Program-made: the position numbers and the translations under genes
Assembly (NCBI GenBank): GCA_001599935.1
Contig: BCIJ01000004.1
Span: 412,346-476,345 of the forward strand
DNA length: 64,000 bases
Origin: Holtermannia corniformis
Lineage: Eukaryota > Basidiomycota > Tremellomycetes > Holtermanniales
Reading direction: 5' to 3'
Part shown: positions 54,665 to 64,000 of the stretch, one piece after another
Layout of the letters: each line of letters begins with the position of its first letter
Position numbering within the stretch: position 1 is the stretch's first letter
Notes under the pieces: model-generated
The model's database searches: none
What the model was told of the DNA's origin: nothing
The model's input: only the letters and a program-made list of their open reading frames with translations

Positions 54665-57600
54665 ATGTCGGGGATGGAACTCGATGCTGTCGCACCGGGA
54701 GCTGTAGACGCGGCTGTCGAAGAGCTCGGAGAACTCCTGGTAGAGCTCGATGCAAAGCCGCTCGACATCAAGCTGCTCCGACGACAGCTTGGCCTCGTTC
54801 GCCGCCTTGGGATGCAAGAGGAAGAGCACCGGGCGCTTTCGAGTCTCGCGCAGCACGTAGCACTACCAGAGAGTGAGTCAAGCTCTACCCGTACCTCATA
54901 GCTGATCAGACTTAGCCGACTGGATTCCATACCTCGAGAACTCGGTCAAGCAGCTTCCTCAGCCCGTCACGCTCGAAGCCCTCGTCATTGTATTGGAACG
55001 CTTCACCGCAGCAGAGGAAGACTATCTCTGTATGTAGCCTATCCATCGAGTGGTCGAGCTAATGTCGCAGCGTTTCCCATCCTGCTCTTGCACCTCCAGC
55101 TCATCCTCTCGCTCGGCGTCTCGGCCCACCCCCAACTCATCCCGCAAGCCGACGACGATGTGGAACCGGCTCCATATCCGTTCCCCAGCGCACAGTCAGA
55201 GCTGCTCAGCCTCGATCATCAAGTCGTCGACTTTCTGAGCATCGAGACGCTGTCGGGCTTGATCCAGAGCGTGGTAGACCGGGGTAGAGGAGTCATCCCG
55301 CAGGTGAGTGGATTTCGTCCCTTGGCGTATGCTTATATAATCGCAGAGTCACTTGCTGTGGGATGCGTCGTGTCGGTGGGAATTGGCCGTCTTGGAGCAT
55401 CTCAGTGGTGACGCAAAGTGAGTTGCGGGCTAGGCTGCCGAGCTCGGGTATTGATGGTGGACAGGGCGCAAAAGATTGTTGACACGCACGACTTTTTCCA
55501 AGCCAGAATAGGATCGGTGCATGCCAGTGGGTATCGCAAGGTCTCACGACGGTCTTCTCACACACTGCAGACTTTGCCGAGACTTCTCAAAAGTACTCGA
55601 CCTTCACCTCGCGATACTCGCAAGCAGAGTACGAGGCTCGTCTGGTGACCGCCGTCGAGACTGCAAAGGAGCCCCGGCGGCTGCTCGAGTCGGAGAAACG
55701 CTATGGCAAGACTCGTGAGATGTGGGAGGCTCAAGTCGTGAGTGCTACCAAGCTGAACAGGGTAAAGCTGACCGAGCGTAGGCCGAGGCGCTGTCGCCGA
55801 GTGCACAAGCAAAGGCCTACAAGGAGTACCTCGACTGGGAAAACCTACCACCCATCAGGCCGCCCGGAACAAAGGCTCACCCAGCGACCGCTGGGCTTCA
55901 CGCCGAGCTCTTGACGGCCCTCTACGAAAGGACATTGGCTTCTTTCGCGCGCAGCAACAACCTACTGCAGACTCTTGCGGATGAAGCTGTTGCCGAGTAC
56001 ACGGCGGCCGAGGCCAAGGCTAAAGCGTCTGCTGCTGTCGTTGCTGCATGCGGCAAGCCGGCCAAAGGCAAGAAGCGAGCCAGTAAAGCAGAGAGCGCGG
56101 CGATGCAGGCGGACGAATTGGATCGAGCGACAAAGGAGGCGACGAAGACACAGCTGGTCGCCCAAGCAAGGTTGGAAAAGGAGCAAGAGGCGAGGATCTG
56201 GTTCGACTATGCGACCCGGATGGTCAGTCGGTTCCGGCCATCTGGCGGGCGCTAACCTTTGCAGCACGAACTAGAAGGCGTGGAAGATAGCTCAGAGGCC
56301 GACCTCGGGAACGGCTCGATTGGCCAACAGACGGCGCTGATCTACAAACGCGCCGTTCGAGCTTGCCCTGAGAGCGCCTTGTTGTGGACGCGATACATGC
56401 TGCTGATCGTAGGTCGCCTCGACCTCGGCCTACCGCAACTGATCATGGTGCAGGAACGTGGCGTTCCGGGTGACGTCCGAGCTCTCTATGGCAAAGCTGT
56501 CGGGTTCGGCCTGCTGCTCGACTCCGAGCTTGCTGTAGATGGCTTTATTGAGCTTGCTCTGGCGAGGGCAAGCTATGAAGCGCGCCTCGAGGCGGACCAA
56601 GATATTCCAGAGGAGGACTACGAGGCTGTTGTTCTGCGCGGCGCGTTGAGCATGGAGTTTGGTCAGTCACGCTTTTCACGAGCTCCAATACTGACTTATC
56701 CAGTCAACGAGGGTAGAGTACCGACGGTGATCTTGACCGCTATCAAGACTCTCAGCAACGGTCGGTCGACCAGCCCGAGACTGCGTCTGTGCTGATACGA
56801 GAACAGTGTGGAAAGACGGCGATCCGCAGTGCCGATTGGAAAAGTTTGCGTGGCAATGGGCAAGTCCCTTCTTTCACACCCGCCGAAGCTGATGGGACAG
56901 GCCGCGAGCTACAACCAAGAGCGTGTCCTCGAGCTGCAGTGGCTCGGTGCGGGAGACCTATGGGATGCCGCAAGGAAATCTCACTCGCACTCTTACCGGA
57001 TGTGGCTGGGCTACTTTGACTTTCTCAAGTGCGTAATGTTGTCGTCGTGCTTATAATTACTCACACATCTCAGAGCGAACCCTGATCAAACTGTATCCGA
57101 TTTGTCTACCATTTACCGCGATGCGTCTCAGCGCCACAATCTCGACTGGCCGGATCCCATCTGGGAGCAATGGTTGGAGTACGAGCGCGTATATGGCAAT
57201 CTGCGAAGCTTTGCCGCCGCACAACGCATCGTTGATCGCGAGCGATGGCGCGTGGAGAAGAAGCGCGAGCAAGTCGCTGCGGAACAGGCTCGTGCGATGG
57301 AGGAGTATCAACTGCAGTTCCAAGCTATGCAGGTTGGTGCGGCCGAGGCGCAAGTTGCCGAGCAGGCGTCGGGTGTTGTAGCCGAGGCCATGGAAGTCGA
57401 CCCGGTCGAGTCGACTTTGGCGCCTGTAGTCCCCGCTGCAACCGAGCACGTGAAGCGGTGAGTGCGATTGGCTCGAGTGAACAATAGCTGAGATATGGCA
57501 GTGATCGGGAGAACACTACGGTGCTGGTCACAGGACTCGTCAAGGGCACAGAGGAGGCCGAGGTCGAGGCGCTGTTCAAAGATGTGGGTGCTACATGGCA

Positions 57601-59253
57601 AGGATACGGTCTGACCAGCAGTGCGGCGAGATCCGAGAGGTGACCGTTCTGGCGCGCGCCGACAAGGACACGGACGCTGCCATGGTAGAATTCCGAGGTC
57701 GCGTGAGTGGACCGCGCGCTCATGTGTGCAAGCTGACCGTCGGTAGGACTCGGTACCTGCTGCTCTCACAAAGGACAAGAAGCGGATCGGGAATCACGAA
57801 GTGGATGTGGTTCTGCTGTGGCGTGCCACCCTCTTTGTCACCAACTTTCCTCCAGCCGCCGACGACGACTATATGCGCAAGGTCTTTGCGCCGGTATGTA
57901 TGTGGTTGTCGAGGCCGCCTTGCTAAACATGCTGTAGTACGGTAGCATCCTGCAGACACGGTGGCCGAGCCTCAAGTATGCAGAGTCTCGGCGCTTCTTG
58001 TACCTCACGTTCGACTCGCCGGTGAGTGGGTCGGTGGCCCCTTGCGCCGTCTTGACACTCGCAGGAATCGGCTCAAAAGTCGCTAGAGCTCCACGGGACT
58101 CGACTGCAGAGCGGCTTGAGCTTGTCCGTCTTGATCTCTGATCCTGCGGCAAAGCAGAAGCGCTCGGACGCGCAGCCTGAAGGCCAAACCTTGTTCGTCA
58201 ACGGCCTGTCCAGGGACGACACCAAGGAGGAGGTCGAGGCCATCTTTGCTGCGGTCGGTCCCGTCAAGTCTGTCAATTTGGGCAAGGACAAGGACACGGG
58301 CGAGTTCAAGTGTTTTGCTTTTGTGGTTATGGATTCGCCGGTGGGTACATGGCCGTCAGTCGCGGCAATGCTGACGGGCTCGTAGGAGGCTACGCAAGCT
58401 GCGCTGAGTCTGGCGGGCACCAAGCACAAGAGGCGCGCGATCCGCGTCCAGCTCGCGGACAGTCATCGTGGCGCCAAACCCGGGTAAGTGGGATTCGGTG
58501 CTCGATTCGACGCTGACTGCAGCAGACCCAGTGTCGCTCCGTCAGCCGTGCCCTCATCTGGCTTCAGCGAGGCAAAAGACCGCAGACTGCGCTCTGTGCG
58601 CCTGACCAACATTCCCGATGGCACGCAAGAGGCATTGCTGCAGCAAGCGCTCAGCAAGATTACCGAGGTGAAACGGGTACAGCTGTTTGCGGCCCGGCAC
58701 GAGGCGACGGCCGAACTAGCGTCTCAAAGTGTTAGTGGTCGGCATGGGGTCAGAATGTAGCTGACTAAAACAGCACGTCGGCGTACTCATCCTGCGGACC
58801 GAGCCGTTCGTGTTCAACGGCACTACCATTGGGATCGTCGAAGATGGCGCGGCGCGCGTCCCACAGGTCGCATCATCGAGTAGAGCTGCCCCGGTCGACA
58901 GTTTGGCGTTTGCCCCTCGACCGGCACGCAAAGGCAAGTCGAAGCTGGGCCTCGGAGCGGGTCACTCTGCACCACGCGCGGACAAGGTGCTCGATGCCGT
59001 CGCGCCGACCAGTGGCCAAGGTACGCAAGACGATTTCCGGGCAATGGTCTCTGCCAAGAACAAGCAGCGCGAGGGCAAGCTGTCGTCGAAAAAGGCGCCG
59101 GTGTTTGTGCATGCGTCCAAGGCTGCCGAGGCGGAAGGCGAGCACGCTCTGCCCGATACATCTATTGAGACCGCGGGCGATCGGGGCGAGAAGCGCGGGA
59201 TGGACGTAGACGAGGACGAGGACAAGCAGGGTAAAAAAGTCAAGTTTGCGTGA
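54665..59253 (+). CDS. Prp24/SART3-type U6 snRNP recycling factor
   Basis: Re-anneals U4 and U6 snRNAs. The N-terminal two thirds (54.7-57.4 kb) are HAT half-TPR repeats, including KRAVRACPESALLWTRYMLL, WLSYFDFLK-like and WPDPIWEQWLEYERVYGNL. Four RRMs follow: NTTVLVTGLVKGTEEAEVEA, ATLFVTNFPPAADDDYM, GQTLFVNGLSRDDTKEEVEA with CFAFVVM, and RSVRLTNIPDGTQEALLQQA. Near the end is the LSm-binding motif (TQDDFRAMVSAKNK), and the protein finishes with a basic KKVKFA tail at 59253. The HAT plus RRM plus LSm-motif order is that of SART3 and fungal Prp24. The start is 165 bases after the ABC transporter stop; the stop is 25 bases from that of the convergent neighbour. Confidence 0.92.
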
Positions 59254-59278
59254 AGAGTACATATATGGATGCAATGTG

Positions 59279-61542
59279 CTACACTCCGCCAAACAGGCGC
59301 CGGAACCATCGCTTGAACCTGAACCAACCACTGCCGTCCCATCCTGCCATGCGCGGCTCTGTGCCGACCCACATACGGCCATGGCCGAACCGAACGACGC
59401 CTTGGTCCTCTTCGCCGCTCTGGGGCGGGACCGAGACCGCCCTCGTCTCGCCCGTCTGTTCGTTGTGCACCTGAACAACCTCCCACCCGGCCCTACCACC
59501 ACCAGCCTCGAGATCCGTCTTCCTCCCCGGCCGGGGTAGCGGGAACCTCGCCGTCCCCGCTTTCCCGATCGATCGGCCTACAAACGCAGGAAAGAGGGCA
59601 AGCAAGCTCTCGAGCTCGTCATTCCTGATATGCTCTGGGAACGCCCACAGGCGCAAACGGGGTCGGTTCAGATCAGCTTCTTGAGCGGCGAGATCGACGT
59701 CGTCGTCAAACTCGTCGTCTTCGACGATTGCGGATTCTTGATCGGTCCCACCGCTTGTTGAACGGACCATGGGGCGACCTAGGAGCAGATGGTCGTCTTC
59801 GCGATAGCCTGCTGAAGCTCGATCGTGGCGTTTGAGCGATGCGAGAGTGTCTTGGCGTTCGGCCACGTCTTCGAGTGCCATGACGATCTCCATGCCGTCG
59901 TGAGAGTCTGAACCGGGCAGTAGTGGCGATGCTTGGTTACTGCTTGGCCCTGAGCGCGGCGTGAGTGGCGGTAACGTCAATTCAGACGTCGAGTCGGATT
60001 GGAGTGGGTTGGGCATGTTACCGTACTGTAGCGCTCTTGAAGGGGGCGGAACGGGAGCTGGACCGCGCCGACCGCGCTTGTTGGGCGACGCACCGCCTGA
60101 TGGGTCGATGAATGGATCTGAGATTGCGCGGGAGCGAGACGGGGTCGAGGCCAGAGGCGGTCGAGCTGGTGATCGTCGGGATGGGGGAACGGGCGCTTTG
60201 TGGATCGGCATGAGCTCTTGTCCTGGTGAACCGAGGTGGGGCGTGGTCGGCATTGAACTGGAGCGGATATGGGACTGGGACTGCGAGCCCGAGTATGGAA
60301 GTGTCGGTGGGCGGAGGAGCGGTGCGAGCGAGTTGGAAGTGGAAGCTCGTGGCCTGCGCTTGAGTTGGGGCGGCGATGTCAACGGCTGATCGGTGAACCC
60401 AAGCACGCCTTTGAGGATCATGATGCCTTCATGCATAAAGTCGGCCCCACTACAGTCGTCAGTGCCACCCATGACACGCAGTCAACTTACCCGGCCTCCA
60501 TGAAGACGGCATCATCGACCTCCCAAACGACACGACGATCGCCTGCGCCGCCTCGATTCGGGTGGCCAAGACTCTGCGTTCGCAGTACAGCCCACAGTCC
60601 ACGAAAGAATGGCTCGAGTCCGCCCGCGCTTCGAGTACACCACGTCGTCAACCAACGTTCGAGTTTCTCCCTGCGCTCCTTTTTCGCCCGTGTACCGGCT
60701 AGATCCGAGCGCGCAAGTGGAGAGAGCGAGGCGTTGGGCAGGGTAGAAACGATGAGGGCGTGGTAGGAAGTGAGGCGGACGCGGAGGTGGTGGAGATGGG
60801 CTTGTGAGCGGATCGACGACTGTAGACGGGTAAACGCTGCGCGGTGTGAAGGGGGCAGTTTGGCGAGGGTGGAAGAGATGTAGGAGGATGCGTCGGGGGG
60901 TGGGTTGAGTGAAAAGTAGAATTGTCGGCAGCGGTAGGCAAACGTCTGTAGGTCCTTCACGGTGTTAGCTGAGCAGGGGGTGATACGACGACATACGGCC
61001 GGACTGGGACTGCCGACGCCATCGCCTCGACGGCTGCCATAGACACTACCTTCTCTCCCGCTGTGTACCGACATGGCATGGCTCGATCCGGGCGGCGGAC
61101 TGCGCACCGGTACCGGCGGAGGTGTGCCCCTAGCCATGTCCGTCGGTCTTCGTATAGGACTCGCCAGTGCACCCGCGCTCGCACTCGATCCTCTACGGAT
61201 CGGACCTGGGTGAATCGAGCTCTCCTGAGAACCCCTTCTGGAGCGCGTGAGCGCATCGAAAGAGGATTGATGTCGGAGCGACGACGGCGGGGACTGTACG
61301 CGCCGACTGGCTGCACCGGCCGCGATGCCGGCTAGACCGCCTGGGCGAGCTCGAGTTGGGACGGGTTGAGCGAGGGGACCATCGGGACTGATGGGACCGT
61401 GATGGCGCCTGACGGGGGATGACTGGCCAGAAGCGGAGCCGATGGATGAGGTTGACTGGAGCCGGAGCGGTGGGGGCATCCGGTTCCTGCGTGATGGTGG
61501 TGGAGAGGGAGGGTAGGACGGGTGGTGGGCGGTCGTTGTCAT
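59279..61542 (-). CDS. Proline/serine-rich protein of unknown function
   Basis: About 735 residues from ATG 61542 (the longer frame to 61563 begins with GTG). The first about 200 residues are Pro/Ser/Arg-rich and disordered. A folded helical region follows (VKDLQTFAYRCRQFYFSLNP, TLAKLPPSHRAAFTRLQSSI, HHLRVRLTSYHALIVSTLPN, WLTTWCTRSAGGLEPFFRGL). After a short intron (60495-60450 area) come GADFMHEGIMILKGVLGF and a second disordered, proline-rich stretch. The C-terminus has RPRLRLWAFPEHIRNDELES and ends in an amphipathic, possibly membrane-associated WFRFKRWFRRLFGGV. I do not recognise the family; the middle helical region resembles proteins conserved in basidiomycetes only. Confidence 0.7.
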
Positions 61543-61880
61543 GCTACCGTCTGTGTGGTGCACCGCGAGGGTAGAAGGTCGTTCGACAGGGGGAGGAGGA
61601 GCACACTGTCGCTAATGGGCCGTGATCAGGACGGCCGGTAGACGAGCTAGGGGTAGTGCAGGACAGCTGGGAGATAGATGGGATGTCTGCTGTTTGCCGC
61701 GCCGTCCTTTGTCAACCACCCAGCCTCGGGAGCTGTCTCGACCTTGTAGATCAGATCAGACCAGGCAGGTGGACTGCTCAGCTGCTTGTCCCTGTCACCG
61801 TCGTCGCCGTCGGTGGTGCGCAGACGGGCGACGGGTTCCCACCGCGTGATCCGTCATCGATCCATCCATCTACCGGCCAT

Positions 61881-63631
61881 CTACTTGTTCTTGCCCTTAC
61901 GCTTCCTAGCTTTGCTATCACCTTTTGGATCAACAGCCGCGCTCTCCATCCGGCTCTCGTCTGGTTCTTGCTCCTGCACGGCTCGCGCACGGATCGCAGC
62001 TTCAGACGGCGGTTCGATCGTCGGGTCGGTCAGACCATTGGCATTGGCGGCGTCTTGGTCGTCTGGGGTATCAGACCATGACCACAGAGTCGCAAACTCT
62101 CCACGAGCGAGCGCCAGTAAGGCCGGTGCGCCGACTGATCACCTCATCAGCTTTGCTCTCACGTCGATGGCACAACGCCGACTCACTGCAAGCCGGCGAG
62201 AGGTACAGCAGAGCAGGCTGCGCAGCTTTCCAGCCATGCATGACGACCACCGTCGTTGCGAGGCCCACCACATACGCGACTAACACTGTTGTAAAGTATG
62301 GCCGCGGGAACCCCTGGCGCGGGGTAGAGTCCCGTCCTGGGTATCGACCGAGGTGTTGCGCATAGTCGAAGCGCAAGCAGAGGGCGATCATGATACCGGG
62401 GAGCACAATGTCCCCCAAGCCCAGGAGTGCAAAGTCGGTCGAGCCGAGGCCAGATTTGGGCGCTAACACCTACGAGGCCGTGTCAGCCGGGGCAGCACGA
62501 CCAGACAGACAGACCTTGATAGGCGCATCGAGACCCTTGGCGACCGTGACCATGACGCCTGTGCCAAACACCCAGGCAATATCATATACGAACAAGCCGG
62601 TCAACAGAGCCGCACCGGTCCGAAAGCTGTCAAGCTTGAGCAGCGTAATCGCGCCGTGGGCGAATGCGAATGCAAGTAGGTTGGTGAGGTACCATGGTTT
62701 CGAGAGGTAGAGATATAACGGTGGGAGCGTGATTGCGAAGGGAAGTAGCAGGATAGTCGGGAGCGTGAGCGGTTGGTGTGCGATCTCTGCGCGCTGTCAG
62801 GGACCCGAGTGGTCAAGAGCTCAGCGGACTGACGACGGATCCCGGCCGAGAGTCGGAGGTGGTACACTGTCGGCGTGAAGCCGGTGATGCGGAGCAGATA
62901 GTGGGTGATTGTAGAGAATGACTGTCGTTGTCAGCCGGGTTGCAGTCATAACGGCGCAACTCACATTCTGCAATGCAAAGATGCCAAGGAAGCCGACTGT
63001 ACACGGTCAGTGCTGTTCAGCATGTAGAACGAGCGGGAGAGCACGCAGGTGCCGATCAGCAGCGAGAATCAAGCTGCTCAGCTGCGTCTGCCCAGCACCA
63101 CCGCGCGTATGCATGCCTGATTCCTCTCAACCCTTGGCTCGCCGCCGCCAGAGCAAGAGCAGAGCCCAGAGCCAAAACCAAAAGCACTCACAATACCCCC
63201 CAACGACCCAATTCACCCACTCCTCCCCCGCCCACTTTAAAGCCCCAAAAAGCAGCAATAGCGCTACACTGCCCAAGACCGGAAACAACAGTGAATCCAC
63301 CAAGGTCAGATGCTCCGCCTCATCCTCCTCATCGTCGTCTTCGTCAGAGTTGAGGAACGCGTGGTCGGCGTCGACGCCTAGGATGTTGGATTTGGCGGCG
63401 CGGGCTCGGAGGCGGCGTTTGATCTCTTTCGGTGTCTGGGCGTGTTAGCTGCTATGTACGCGTTGGACCGGGTGGGATGGGTGGACATGGCTTGGACTGG
63501 GTGGGATGGACTGGGCGAGGATGGGATGGAGCACTGACTTTGAGAGAGGAAAAGGAGCCAATGATGATGGGAGCCAAGGCTTGTGCACCCAATGCAGCGT
63601 ATGCACCGTACAGGGCACCGTCGCTGCCCAT
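61881..63631 (-). CDS. Signal peptide peptidase-type intramembrane aspartyl protease
   Basis: Cleaves leftover signal peptides and tail-anchored proteins inside the ER membrane. From ATG 63631 (MGSDGALYGAYAALGAQALA), the first membrane segment is followed by the cytosolic basic/acidic loop LRARAAKSNILGVDADHAFL and LTLVDSLLFPVLGSVALLLL. Catalytic motifs: YD in LFVYDIAWVFGTGVMV, GxGD in ALLGLGDIVLPGIMIAL, and the PAL-type QPALLYL near the end. The C-terminus KRKGKNK-stop fits a KxKxx ER-retrieval signal. About 400 residues in eight or so exons with about 40-nt introns. The family-standard order (YD, then LGLGD, then PAL) is complete, so it should be active. Confidence 0.9.
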
Positions 63632-63749
63632 GGTGCTTGGGATGAGCTGCTCGAGCTCAAGGATGATGATGGACACCAACTAGCATCAGAGCAGACGACG
63701 TGCAGCGCAGGGGGTTCGTCGACTCGATTGATACGCGCTGAGCGCTTGG

Positions 63750-64000
63750 CTATACCCTCCTCCACAGCACCAGCACCCCCGCCTTGGCTCGATCCCCCGC
63801 GTCAACCCTCAGCCCCGGCACCAACGTCCACCCAACAGGCTCCAGTACCAGAGCATAATCAGCCTCTTGGACACCCCACGGCGGTCCATGATCACCGGCT
63901 TCGAGTGCCTGCTCAGCGTTCAAGATCGGCCAGATGCGCGTGATCAGGACCGAGCCGGGTGTAGGGAGTAGCTGGGCATAGCGTGCTGCCCAGGCGGAGC
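63750..64000 (-). CDS. TPMT-like thiol methyltransferase, C-terminal part
   Basis: The gene runs off the right edge of the window; only the last 83 codons are seen. WAARYAQLL, GSVLITRIWPI and GPPWGVQEADYALVLEP with GWTLVPGLR match the end of the TPMT/HOL-type S-adenosylmethionine-dependent methyltransferases that methylate thiols or halides in fungi. The stop is at 63750-63752, about 120 bases upstream of the protease gene on the same strand. Confidence 0.65.
   Translation of the reverse strand, partial: SAWAARYAQLLPTPGSVLITRIWPILNAEQALEAGDHGPPWGVQEADYALVLEPVGWTLVPGLRVDAGDRAKAGVLVLWRRV

Overview
The window looks like a basidiomycete fungal contig, most likely Agaricomycotina or a related yeast-like lineage; I cannot place it more finely. 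The reasons are protein genes broken by many very short introns (about 34-50 nt) with GTRNGT donors, a CTGAC/CTAAC branch point and a YAG acceptor; a chromodomain Ty3/gypsy element; a PDR-type ABC transporter; and orthologues of TFIIA-large, Kre33/NAT10, Vps11, Prp24/SART3 and signal peptide peptidase.

The left third (1-26 kb) is an accessory, transposon-rich block. A gag-only LTR retrotransposon (1-4895, 5' LTR cut by the window edge) sits inside a Tc1-like helix-turn-helix relic. It carries an intron-containing antisense ORF. Next comes an intron-rich gene of an unrecognised family (5.7-9.4 kb), a truncated paralogue (9.9-10.3 kb) that runs into a cluster of TACGGATCCGTA palindromes, and an intron-containing tRNA-Lys(UUU) lying between two direct repeats. 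From 12805 to 21673 lies a complete Tc1-like transposon with perfect 73-bp inverted repeats and TA target duplications. It encodes an apparently intact four-exon DD34E transposase and, on the opposite strand, an accessory protein gene. Nested in that accessory gene is a complete 5.7-kb gypsy chromovirus (14383-20066) with a 5-bp target duplication (gaacg). Its primer-binding site is complementary to the predicted 5' end of its own RNA, as in the Tf1/sushi self-priming elements. Right of the Tc1 element is another paralogue of the unrecognised gene family (to 23348), and a decayed fourth piece lies near 25.5 kb.

The right part (23.6-64 kb) is ordinary gene-dense chromosome: an RNase III-domain protein, a beta-carbonic anhydrase, 6-phosphogluconate dehydrogenase, an MFS monocarboxylate-type transporter, TFIIA large subunit, Kre33/NAT10 cytidine acetyltransferase, a very large helical protein with two Cys/His clusters (possibly UNC80-like), Vps11, a PDR ABC transporter, Prp24/SART3, a proline-rich unknown, signal peptide peptidase, and the end of a TPMT-like thiol methyltransferase. 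Several neighbours are convergent with only 25-100 bp between stop codons. These genes are independent housekeeping functions, not an operon or obvious cluster.

The most striking observations are: a 3-nt microexon supplying bases of the zinc-binding Cys codon in the carbonic anhydrase; the Tc1 element with a second, opposite-strand gene; the self-priming gypsy; 28 of 32 ambiguous bases in gypsy coding sequence at third codon positions, the signature of collapsed copies; and the dispersed undescribed gene family.
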